From assembly GCA_907163375.1 (NCBI GenBank), contig CAJQUW010007096.1, positions 124,001 through 188,000 on the forward strand: a DNA stretch of 64,000 nt, written 5' to 3'. Source of the stretch: Prostheceraeus crozeri (Eukaryota > Platyhelminthes > Polycladida > Euryleptidae). Shown piece after piece: positions 24,312 to 33,784 of the stretch. Made by a program: the position numbers and the translations under genes. Below the pieces are notes generated by a model. That model made no database searches and was not told the origin of the DNA. It saw only the letters and a program-made list of their open reading frames with translations. How positions within the stretch are numbered: position 1 is the first letter of the stretch; every line of letters starts with the position of its first letter.

Positions 24312-25570
24312 TTCAAGTTTTTGTTTTGGACGTAGCGAATAATTATCAATTAATTCCACCGTACATGTTCATCTGACATCGGTATTAAGCATTTCAAAAT
24401 GCAGTATAGACTACTGAAGACTGATTGCCTCATACTGCTTCACGATGTTAACAAAAATGCACATATACAGGGCTGATCAAAAGTAGCTTCCTAATGCAAT
24501 GTTTCAATTATATTTCAATATCTCAATTTCAATACTCCAAGAAAGTAATAGACATGAATAGATATTTAGTATATATTTAAATATATTTCAATAATAATAT
24601 ATAAAATTAATATTATTAATATTAATTTTAATTATTTGTATGATATTGAATAATATTAAATAATAATATATTTAAACACTTTGGTAAAGGGTAGCTACAT
24701 TTTTCATCTAACATTGCATTAGATGAATATATCGAAACAATACAAAAAATGTGGACCGATGTCGAAGAGTGAGGAGTTGCTCCTGATATAATGCTTCGTG
24801 AAGATCTGTATGTTGTTTCACCACAAAGTCATTTTCTCGGAAAGAGGCATAATGTAAGTATGCCTACATGTAAGTCTCCGTTGGTCTGATGTGTAGCAGG
24901 CTTTGGTCAAACAAGTGTGCATCAGATAGCCTCTCCGACCCGAAATAGCGAATCTCAAAAAAGAGAATTCCCATAACAGCGAATTCCCAAAATATCGAAT
25001 TCTCAGACATATGCTATTACATAATCATTTATCAGATTAGACACTGGACAAATAATTCAGGCTTTAATTCCATTTTGGTAGGAAACTTATGATAATGATA
25101 AAATCTATATTGAATCTGGGGAAGACTTCTGTAGAAGCCTAGTGATATACACGTACAATTCAATATTTTTGTTTCAAGTATTCGATATCATAATACTTTC
25201 AAGTTTTTGTTTTGGACGTTGCGAATAATTATCAATTAATTCCACCGTACATGTTCATCTGACATCGGTATTAAGCATTTCAAAATGCAGTATAGACTAC
25301 TGAAGACTGATTGCCTCATACTGCTTCACGATGTTGACAAAAATGCACATATACAGGGCTAAAAAGAGAATTCCCATAACAGCGAATTCCCAAAATAGCG
25401 AATTCTCAGACATATGCTATTACATAATCATTTATCAGATTAGACACTGGACAAATAATTCAGGCTTTAATTCCATTTTGGTAGGAAACTTATGATAATG
25501 ATAAAATCTATATTGAATCTGGGGAAGACTTCTGTAGAAGCCTAGTGATATACACGTACAATTCAATATT
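24312..25570. repeat. Partial tandem duplication at the MULE left end
   Basis: Two blocks are each present twice. Block A is 24312-24474 and again 25198-25360 (163 bases each, about two differences seen). Block B is 24958-25167 and again 25361-25570 (210 bases each). In the outer copy A and B are 483 bases apart; in the inner copy they abut exactly. Block B includes part of the MULE terminal repeat. The 483-base interval holds a very AT-rich palindromic patch (24560-24670) and the outermost terminal-repeat bases. Confidence 0.85.
24931..25020. repeat. MULE left terminal inverted repeat
   Basis: Begins around CTCCGACCCGAAATAGCGAA and continues through AGAGAATTCCCATAACAGCG to TCGAATTCTCAGACATATG. 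Its inner part is repeated at 25361-25415 within the duplicated block B. Confidence 0.75.
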
Positions 25571-25867
25571 ACAAAGAACAATACGCAGATTTTTTTATTT
25601 GTTTCATGAAAGAAAAAATTTTGAGAATCTATGCGAAGATCTTTATGTGTATTTTTCAAAATCCCATTAAGTAAGACACTGCTTTCGCATCGGTTCAAGT
25701 CATTGGAGAGGTATTGCTCACGCAAGCGGGCAAGTTTCTCATTCAAATGCGCGTATTTAGTCTTTCTTCTCTTTGGTGGAGCACCACAATCCAATTGAGC
25801 AATCTTGACTAGGGTCATCTTTTGCTCGTCAGCAAAGACGGAGATGATCTTGAACACATTTGGATGT
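25435..25867 (-). pseudogene. MULE transposase exon 2, part after the Copia insertion
   Basis: Removing the Copia element and one copy of GCTCG joins this piece in frame: the junction reads GRA-HPNVFKIISVFADEQ. It continues with a basic stretch (PPKRRKTKY, possibly a nuclear signal) and a helical tail with NEKLARLREQYLSNDL, ending at a stop at 25437. H-P-N-x-x-x-x-I followed by E-Q is the usual continuation after the E-G-W-H motif. The last 45 or so codons overlap the duplicated block B and may be read-through rather than native tail. Total transposase length would be about 530 residues. Confidence 0.8.
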
Positions 25868-25872
25868 GCTCG

Positions 25873-26197
25873 TGTTGAGTTATCAATCCTTGTTCAGGTT
25901 ATTTTATTTCAAGTTCATGTATTTGACAACTACATTTTATTTTTCATTATCATCATGTTACTATAATTTCATCCCAAGTAGAGTCCTTTCATAGATATTC
26001 ATGTACATTCATTGTTCATCTAGTTATTGTTGTTTCCAAGATATCAAACACTGTCGTGTACTGATTTTTCTGGTCACGGTCTAGTTGAGATGTACTCTCC
26101 CATATAAATGCTTGCTGCATGCATGACATGTGCTATCCTGGTGAAATACAGTACAACTGCGCACGCACGAGACGCCTTCTCTATGAAAACCTCAAGA
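25873..26197 (+). repeat. Copia 5' LTR
   Basis: 325 bases, TGTTGAG to CTCAAGA. A TATA-like CCATATAAATG near 26100 is a plausible promoter. It is identical by eye to the 3' LTR apart from a 7-base gap after GGTCTA. Ends fit the usual TGTTGAG...CTCAACA pattern with one change (CTCAAGA). Confidence 0.95.
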
Positions 26198-26212
26198 GGT
26201 TATGGGCCCAGC
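26198..26212 (+). promoter_or_regulatory. Copia primer binding site for half initiator tRNA-Met
   Basis: GGTTATGGGCCCAGC abuts the 5' LTR. It is the exact reverse complement of the animal initiator tRNA-Met anticodon stem-loop (GCUGGGCCCAUAACC). Drosophila copia is known to prime with a cleaved 5' half of this tRNA rather than its 3' end, so this element likely does the same. Confidence 0.9.
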
Positions 26213-27350
26213 GGCAACGACGCGAATTGGAGGCAAATTATTTTCAATGGTTTGGCAGAGGCGTACACTATATGGGAAACAAGATTCCTGAACTACTTAT
26301 ACACAATCGAGCCGGCGTTACAGAAAGCAATCTTACCTTGCGAGCCTGGAGTGGCAGACGACAAAGACTTTGACGTGAAGAACAAGCGCGCATTCGCTGA
26401 ATTGGTTCAGCGCCTTGACGAGCGGTCTCTTCATTTGGTTGTGGTGGATGCTAACAACGACGTCGTGGTGCGCTTGCAATTCTTCGAAACTATTACCAAA
26501 GTACGGAGAAGCCTAGAATACTCACCTTGTACGAGGAGCTTACAACACTACGCATGTCACCAGAAGAAGATGTCACAGATTACAGATCAGAGCGGAAAGG
26601 GCGGCAACTGGTCTCAATGCAGCAGGAGAAACAATCACGGACAATCTTGTTATTGCAATGATCCTGAAAGGCCTACCTCAAGAATACAAGCCTTTTGTCG
26701 TGATTCAAGCCCATTTGGACAAGAAGAAGACGATCGCAGAATTCAAAGCATCTTTAAGAAATTTTGCTAGCAGTGAAGCAATGCGACCAGTCTCCAATAC
26801 AGTTATGCAAGTACAAGCAAAAGGTAATCAATACTCAAAGAAGACGAAATGCTTTTCATGTGGTGGTCAAGGCCATTCAGCAAGGAACTGCAAGAAGAAA
26901 GATTCTCTGACATGTGGGTATTGTCACAAGAAAGGTCATGTCGAGAAAGTATGTTTTGGGAAGCAGAAGGGAGAACCGAAAGCAAGCTCAAATCACACTG
27001 TATCAACAACATTCAGCTTCATGGTGTCACAAGAAGCCTGTTTCAATTCCCTGCTAATTGACTGTGGCGCTACTACTCATATCGTTAACTCAGCTGACTG
27101 CTTTATTGGATACGATTCGAATTTCGATGCTGCAAGTCACTTCATCGAAATGGCCGATGGTAGACGAAGCAATGAACTCGCAGTTGCGCGTGGAGATGCA
27201 GAATTCAAAACCAATGATTCGAATGGTGAAGAATGCAGAATCGTTCTGCGAAACGCGTTACTCGCTCCGAAGTTCAAGACAAGTCTATTTTCTGTCCGAG
27301 TAGCCGTTGATGCAGGAGCCATGGTGCTGTTTCAACAAGGAATCTTCTGA
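26213..27350 (+). pseudogene. Copia gag and protease region
   Basis: Gag begins shortly after the primer site (NWRQIIFNGLAEAYTIWE) and runs through a Copia-type gag fold, with frame changes near 26460 and 26600. Two CCHC zinc knuckles follow at about 26849-26953: C-F-S-C-GGQGH-SARN-C and C-G-Y-C-HKKGH-VEKV-C; two knuckles in tandem are more than most Copia elements carry. The protease motif is LLIDCGATTHI near 27050, with D-C-G in place of the more usual D-S/T-G, then a conserved ADG segment. The frame is lost again near 27345 before the integrase. Confidence 0.88.
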
Positions 27351-28445
27351 GCTGAGAGCGGGAGAATCCATCATCAAATTCGTGGAGAAAGGACCACTGT
27401 ATTATCTCCCTGTCGACTCCTACTCAAAGTGTGCAGTTACAAGATCTCTATCTCAATGGCATCAAGCTCTTGGTCACATGAATTACGAAGACCTGTTGAA
27501 ACTCCAAGAAGTGACAAATGGCATGAAGATATCCGACAAAGAAAGACCTCCTCACTGCAAGACGTGTACACTGGGCAAGCAAACAAGAACTCCAAAATGC
27601 AACGATACAAGAATTCCTCATGCAACAGAACCATTACAAAGAGTGCATTCAGACTTATGCGGTCCAATCGATCCCATTGCTCGCGGTGGCTACAAGTACG
27701 TAATGAACTTTGTTGACGAATATTCGAGTATGGTGTTCCTCTACTTCTTGCGGTCCAAGGATGAGACAACACAAGCGCTCAAGAATTTCCTATCCGATGT
27801 TGCTCCAATCGGTCGACCCAAAGAAATCCACAGCGATAATGGTCAAGAATTGTCAATCAAGAATTTCAAAATGTCCAACAAGACAATAGAATCAAGCAGG
27901 ACGACTACGGCCCCCTACTCGTCCTACCAAAATGGAAAATCTGAACGCATGTGGCGAACACTGATGGAGACTGCACGGTGCCTCATTGCTGAAGCCAGCA
28001 TTCCAAAGTTCCTCTGGTGCTATGCAGCAAGACACGCTCAATATCTTCGAAATAGAAGCTACCAAAGAAGGACGAAGAAGACGGCCTATGAACTCTTCAC
28101 TGGTATAAAACCCGACATACAAGGAGTTCATGCGTTTGGTTCTTCTTGCCAGATCTACAAAGAAGGCCAGAAAGGCATGCTCGATGCTAGAGGAGAAGAT
28201 GGAATTTATCTTGGCATCGATCCCAGGAGTCAAGCCTTTCACATCCTGAAGCGATCGACTAACCAGATTGTGTCCTCAAGAAATGTGCACGTATTTGATC
28301 AAGTTCCTGAGCCGATGGTTTCCGAAGAAATATCCAGGATTCAAGATCAAACAATTACAAACGAGTTGGATGAAACGGCGAAATTCAAGAAGCTGATTCC
28401 ACCGAGAGAAGGTATCCGGCAAGAGAACGAAGACCTCCTGAGTAC
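27351..28445 (+). pseudogene. Copia integrase region
   Basis: Opens with the HHCC zinc-binding region (SQWHQALGHMNYEDL, then CKTCTLGKQTRTP). The DDE catalytic core follows: D in VHSDLCGPI, D in EIHSDNGQE, and E in QNGKSERMWRTLMETA about 35 residues later. A tail with RSYQRRTKKTAYELFTG and AFGSSCQIY is typical of Copia integrases (the GKKP-type region). The integrase inserts the DNA copy into the genome, producing the 5-bp duplication seen here. This is the longest uninterrupted frame of the element (about 380 codons); it meets a stop at 28449 after a frame change near 28430. Confidence 0.92.
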
Positions 28446-30062
28446 CTAAACTATGATTGCTTCACGACAATAAATTACGCTTATTCGGCAGTTGCAAGCC
28501 TTCCTACTACATACGAAGATGCAATTAACAATGAGAACTCAGATAAATGGAAAGCGGCAATGGATTCAGAAATGCAGAATTCACGAAAGAAATGAAACCT
28601 GGGAGCTCGTGAAGATGACAGCGGACAAGAATTTGATACAAGGAAAATGGGTATATACAATCAAGCAAGGAAATGACAAAGATAAGGCTGTGTACAAGGC
28701 TCGATACGTGGCGAAAGGGTACAGTCAAACTTACGGTACAGAGTTTGACGAAACCTACAGTCCTACAACCCGATTTACAACTATCCGCGTTCTTCTTCAA
28801 AAAGCTGCAAACGAGAAGTTACTTCTGCACCAGATGGATGTCAAAGCAGCCTATCTCAATGCACCTATTGACAAAGAACTCTACATGGCCCAACCTAGCG
28901 GATATGGTCAAACGGGTGGAATGCGAATGGTGAGAAACTCATCTGTCGTCTCAAGAAGTCGATATATGGACTCAAGTAAAGTGGTCGGAATTGGTTTTGC
29001 ACTCTCACGGAATTCCTCGAATCGGTGGGCTTCGTCCAGAACAACGTGGATCCATGTGTATATTCCAAGGAAGACGAAAATGGCAAATGCACAATACTCT
29101 TCTGGGTGGACGACATCATTATTGCATGTCCGGACCTGTCTCAAATCATCGAAGTAAAAGCCTTACTCAATACGCGGTTCAAAATGGACGATCGAGGAGA
29201 GCTACGATGGTTCCTCGGTATAGACTTCAAGCGACTTGATGATGGCAGCTATCAAATGGATCAAGATCGTTACGTGAACGTTATCCTTCAACGGTTCGGG
29301 ATGGAGAATTCGAAACCTGTGAAGACGCCTGCTGATCCTGCTATCAAATTACAAAAAAGCAACCACAGAAGATATGCAAGAATTCGGCAAACATCAATTC
29401 AATTACAGACAAGCAGTTGGCAGTCTGATCTATCTCACGAGTGGTACGCGACCGGACATATGCTGGATAGTATCTCGATTATCCCAATTCCTGGACCAAC
29501 CTGGCTACTCACACATGGTTGCCTGCAAGCGCGTACTACGCTATCTCAAAGGCACGATGGGTCAAAGTCAGCTGATATTCTCAACCTCGAACGGATGTTT
29601 GAGTGGCTACTCAGACTCGGACTGGGGCAACGATCCTGACGACCGGAAGTCAACAACAGGATTTATCTTCTGCCTGGGATCTTCACCAGTGAGCTGGAAG
29701 ACGAAGAAGCAGCAGTCTGTTGCGCTTTCATCCTGCGAGGCGGAGTACGTGGCTATGGCGGAGGCTGCGAAAGAGGCAGTGTATCTACGACAACTCATTC
29801 AATCCCTTGGATTTGTGTGCGATCAACCTACTAACATTTTCTGTGATAACCAAGGAGCATTGAAATTACAAGCTAACAATGGTAAGCAGCATAGCGATCC
29901 AAGCACATTGACATTAAATATCATTTTGTACGTGATTTAACTGGCATTACTTTTTCATATGTAGAGTCTGAAAACAACATTTCTGATTTCTTAACCAAAC
30001 CCCTTGGTATTTCTAAATTTTCTGATGTAATACGTAAACTTCGGATTGAAGGGGGGTGTTGA
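28446..30062 (+). pseudogene. Copia reverse transcriptase and RNase H region
   Basis: Reverse transcriptase begins with NENSDKWKAAMDSEM and TWELV..GKWVYTIK, then YKARYVAKGYSQTYG and LLHQMDVKAAYLNA, with catalytic WVDDII near 29110. RNase H has GYSDSDWGND, STTGFIFCLG, ALSSCEAEYVAMAEA and a final segment HIDIKYHFVRD. The reading ends GGC-stop, with the stop six bases into the 3' LTR, as usual for Copia. Frame changes occur near 28590, 28925, 29357 (a run of six A) and 29900. Several sit in or next to single-base runs. The protein would copy the RNA to DNA in cytoplasmic particles. Confidence 0.93.
30048..30056 (+). promoter_or_regulatory. Copia polypurine tract
   Basis: GAAGGGGGG directly precedes TGTTGAG of the 3' LTR, the position used to prime plus-strand DNA. 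Confidence 0.9.
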
Positions 30063-30388
30063 GTTATCAATCCTTGTTCAGGTTATTTTATTTCAAGTTC
30101 ATGTATTTGACAACTACATTTTATTTTTCATTATCATCATGTTACTATAATTTCATCCCAAGTAGAGTCCTTTCATAGATATTCATGTACATTCATTGTT
30201 CATCTAGTTATTGTTGTTTCCAAGATATCAAACACTGTCGTGTACTGATTTTTCTGGTCACGGTCTAATACGTTGTTGAGATGTACTCTCCCATATAAAT
30301 GCTTGCTGCATGCATGACATGTGCTATCCTGGTGAAATACAGTACAACTGCGCACGCACGAGACGCCTTCTCTATGAAAACCTCAAGA
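30057..30388 (+). repeat. Copia 3' LTR
   Basis: 332 bases; the 7-base excess over the 5' LTR is a single insertion, ATACGTT, after GGTCTA (which also creates TTGTTGAG). No other difference was found on reading both through. Confidence 0.95.
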
Positions 30389-30476
30389 GCTCGTCCCACA
30401 ATATCCTTCAACTTTCTATGCCAGCCTTCCAGATGATTTGTCGTCCGGATGCTGTCACTTTCGAAGTGATTCCACA
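30389..30476 (-). pseudogene. MULE transposase exon 2, part before the Copia insertion
   Basis: Follows a 367-base intron with donor GTGAGT and acceptor TTTGATTTCAG. The split codon G|TG gives valine, and the frame reads VWNHFESDSIRTTNHLEGWH then KLKDIVGRA. The T-N-x-x-E-G-W-H motif is the conserved segment that follows the catalytic domain in animal MULE transposases and supplies the last acidic residue candidate. The frame is cut by the Copia target duplication GCTCG (30389-30393) and resumes in the same frame at 25867. Confidence 0.85.
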
Positions 30477-30843
30477 CTGAAATCAAATGATGTTCGAGTG
30501 CATGTGGGGAAACCAAACTTGTAAACATTCAATTATACAAGTGTCAATTTACAAGTATTGCACAAGGAAAAACTTATCATAAAGTGTGACCGTTCTGCAG
30601 TTTAGGCCACTAGTCCTTGTCAGTATATCCTATACGAGTATTTTGAATTATTTGTAAATTAATCAATTCTCAAAGAGATGGGAAATGTCATATTAGTCAG
30701 TCACATCACATTCAGTTTGATACTGAAACTATTACTCAAACATGATTATTACGGACAACGCAGTACATTTGGTTCTTGAATGTATGTTTATGCACGCACG
30801 TATATATGCTACATGTGCAGTTATATTCTCAAATGAAACTCAC

Positions 30844-31918
30844 CGGAAATGGGGAAGGTTGCTGTACCACTATCCACCCAGAAAGACGAAACGTAGTTGA
30901 TGAACTCGTCAACTGCAGGGTACTGCTCCATAGGGGCGTCGCCGATTATCTCCAACCAGAAGTCCTCAACGTCGTGGATAGGCAGGAACGGTAGGGCAAG
31001 TATCAGGCGTGCCCATTTTTGAAATTCCTCATCTTCTTGATAGGCAGTCGACAATCCCAGCGATTGAAGTTTATTCCAAATACATTGAGAAAAATGAAAG
31101 AGACAACCCTTCATTTCTGTGAGGCCACCCTTCATTTCAGTCCAAGCAACATGAGCTGCTTTTTCGAAGTCCAGCATGACTTGCCGGGGCTTGAGCACCA
31201 ATCCACTCTTCGCCAACACAGAATCAATTCCTGCTATGGCCTGTTTGTATATGTCGGCTGTCTTCTCAGGCAGTAGCAGATATACCAGCGGCATCATCGT
31301 TCCTTTGTACATTGCGTGCAAGGTGTATATTTGAGCGAACAATTGCGGTGTTGAGTAGAATGTACCGTCGCCGTAAATAGTTTCTGCCGCCGCTAAGATG
31401 TCTAATGTTTTTTGGCTGGAGAACCCAAGAATCCTCTTTGGACCCTTCGAATCGATGATGAGGAATTCCTTCCCGTCGACCACTGGCAAGCAATCAGGTA
31501 CCTCAATTTCTGATGTGGTGCTCGGAAAGGGTGGCAATGACTTCCGTCTCTCACGGTATATCGACGACCGTACTGCATCATAGGTGGGGAGGGTACCGAT
31601 GATGTCGCTTTGGCGTGAAGCGTAGTCTCTGACGACGGAGTCATAGACCTTCTGCATCGGCGCGTCGGTGTTGGTCTTTGCCATCTCCTTCAGCTCGGCC
31701 TTCATGCGGAGTGCATTGTTGCTGATGTCGTCCGGGGCATGAGAATGGGGTTTCTCTGAGAGAAGGTCGTCACCTTTCGTAATCAGAGTCGCTGAGCACT
31801 TGATGCATCTCCAATACTTCTTATCGAGTACCAATTTGGTGCAACGGTATCGGTAGCCATGTCTGATGATGTGGACTCCACCTTTCTGACTTGGAAGATA
31901 CTCGACGGAATTCATCAC
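30844..31918 (-). pseudogene. MULE transposase exon 1 (FLYWCH finger and catalytic domain)
   Basis: Starts at ATG 31918 and reads 358 codons to donor GTGAGT at 30843-30838. Residues about 7-60 form a FLYWCH zinc finger (Y22, W36, C38, C41, H58, H60 in the usual spacing), a DNA-binding domain. Residues about 180-340 form a MULE transposase domain: GDGTF with D184, MLDFE with D250, then C272-x2-H275-x2-Q. FLYWCH plus MULE is a known animal transposase arrangement. The protein would bind the terminal repeats and cut and rejoin the element in the nucleus. This exon is open throughout; the gene is inactivated further downstream by the Copia insertion. Homology to host proteins of the same fold is possible but the flanking terminal repeats favour a transposon. 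Confidence 0.88.
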
Positions 31919-32280
31919 AACTCAATTGTAATCTTTCAACTTTGTAGAAACCAACTTATAAAGAGAAATAGGCAATTATGTTTGATTTGACACTTGATGG
32001 AAGTAGGGCATGTTTTATTTGATCAATTTTGGCAGGTCCATTCCACCTTCAAATTCATTTTGAAATACGATCATCCTTTTTGACACTTGAGAAGTGTCAA
32101 CTTATTTGCGTTTACCTCAATCAGAAAGCCCGATCTATTGTTACAGTTGACTTGGCTGATTGATAACAACGCTCATCAAGAGGATGACGCAATAATTGAT
32201 GAAGATGGGCTAATTGTCATTCCATCCCTCATCAAATTGTGGTATTCTTATCTGATTTTTGATGAGGTAACAGTATATGT

Positions 32281-32400
32281 CTGAGAATTCGCTATTATGA
32301 GATTCGCTATATTGGGAATTCGCTATTATGGGAATTCTCCATTTTGGGATTCGATATTATGACACTTCGCTATTTTGACCTTCGCTATTTCGGGACGACC
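32281..32400. repeat. MULE right terminal inverted repeat made of 16-bp units
   Basis: About seven consecutive units of roughly 16 bases with consensus TTCGCTATTWTGGGAA fill 32284-32394, ending TTCGCTATTTCGGGACGACC. The reverse complement matches the left end. Confidence 0.8.
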
Positions 32401-32479
32401 CCTCCATCATTAAAGAAATTGGTATTCTTAGTACATTTCTCACCATATGCTCCTGATATAGATGGCAACGATGACCTTT

Positions 32480-33771
32480 AGTTCCCTCTCATTGACAAAA
32501 AGAGATTCGGGACTGGGAGGCTAAAACATGAGAGAAATATAATTTCAAGTCATTCAGTTCCCCAGACACACAGAGTATTCGATTAAAATGTAGTTGAGAG
32601 TTGATTGATACCACATGATCACAAATATCTTCTGTGTTTAGCCTCAGGTGGGCGACACTTGGCCCACCGGCACATACGAGTATTGAGTGGCCCGCGGACA
32701 TTATTTGAATCAGTGATGTGAAAATGGCCGACTCCGACTTTGACTTTTGAAAGGTCCCTCTAAGGTTGAGGGATCTTCTTCAGAATTCGCAGAGTCATTA
32801 ATTAGTAACAAAATGAGCAATACACTGTCACAATAATTCATATTCAAATGTTCACAAACCATGTGCCTTTCGTTACGAAAATGTTCTCTGCATGAAAGTA
32901 AGTAAAAGGCCATCAACTGCGCGGGTTAATGCTAAGTCACATGGCGTTTAATGTATTGCTGAGCATGTTTCACAACGCAATTCACCACGTTGCAATAAGC
33001 CTATAAATATATTGAGCAGGCTGCGTAGTGCGTATGAAGGAACTCAACCACAGGAAGATGGACAATGTGATTTTTAGAAGTCAGCATTTCTTTTGATAAG
33101 TGCTCTTGCTAGATTGTGCCTATTTGTATTTAACACCAATATATTTTGCACTCGAATGGCATCATTGAGTACACGGGCATCGTTAATGGAGCCTCTGCGC
33201 GGCTTTTGAAATCCGATATGTCTAGGTGACGTGGTCTATGTATACATACATATACCTGGTCTATGTATTTAAACAAATTCATGTCATTTTGCATAGTACG
33301 ACATATACATGTAGGTGGTTGGATGTGCTGTAGGTAGAGACCATTATTTTTCGATGAAAGTCAGTCATTTTGTCATATTACCAATAGGGTCAAACTACTA
33401 GAATTCAATAACACAAATTACAAGCTTTCGCAACTTAGTCAAGCATATTCACTTTTCATCATTGAAAAAAGATAATAGAATGAAAAAATAAAATTCATTA
33501 ATGATAGTGAACTAAACAAAATGGCTGTATACAATACTGCCATGTTTATACATTTACTTGCACAAAATGGACATACGACCACTACAATACATAGTAGTCT
33601 ACAGCAGCTTTAATGCATGGCTCAAAACTATAGTCTGAACTTACTACTGCTTTTTAAAATTGGTGGCCGCGGGACAGTAGGCCTGCTTGTAGCCCGCTAT
33701 TAGAACTTGGTTGCCCACCTCGAGCTAAGGACTGTGAAACGACTGTGCTCATACGACTCTGATGACCTAGT
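32480..33771. mobile_element. Dispersed repeat interrupted by a 1.08-kb element
   Basis: 32480-32642 and 33722-33771 together equal, in reverse, the uninterrupted repeat at 22905-23110. The inserted segment (about 32643-33722) has inverted ends CTCAGGTGGGCGACACTTGG and, reversed from the right, CGAGGTGGGCAACCAAGTT. GTGGGCAAC-type ends are common in hAT elements, but no 8-bp duplication is evident. The interior has no transposase. Confidence 0.6.
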
Positions 33772-33784
33772 TCTGTTAAGCGTT

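Larger units (their letters stand above)
25868..30393 (+). mobile_element. Full-length Ty1/Copia LTR retrotransposon
   Basis: LTRs at 25873-26197 and 30057-30388 start TGTTGAG and end CTCAAGA. The direct repeat GCTCG flanks the element (25868-25872 and 30389-30393). A primer site lies immediately after the left LTR and a purine tract immediately before the right LTR. The interior encodes gag, protease, integrase, reverse transcriptase and RNase H in the Copia order (integrase before reverse transcriptase). The coding part has at least seven frame changes, so this copy cannot make a full polyprotein as read. It lies inside the MULE transposase gene in the opposite orientation. Confidence 0.96.
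24931..32400 (-). mobile_element. MULE (Mutator-like) DNA transposon with nested Copia insertion
   Basis: Terminal inverted repeats lie at about 24931-25020 and 32281-32400: both contain CCCGAAATAGCGAA at the outer side, AGAGAATTCCCATAA in the middle and GCGAATTCTCAGACATAT or a close variant at the inner side. Between them, on the minus strand, is a FLYWCH and MULE-domain transposase gene, split by a Copia element at 25873-30388. Without the Copia copy the element is about 2.9 kb. No 8-10 bp target duplication could be recognised outside the ends, perhaps because the left end was rearranged by the duplication at 24312-25570. Confidence 0.8.

Noticed and set aside
24476-24957. 483-bp segment as an independent transposon
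   Set aside because: No inverted termini or target duplication could be found at its exact ends, although it contains AT-rich palindromes; kept only as part of the duplication finding.
27437-27772. Minus-strand frames of 80-116 codons within the Copia region (also 26803-27012, 27892-28242, 28525-28800)
   Set aside because: Shadows opposite clear gag and pol coding sequence.
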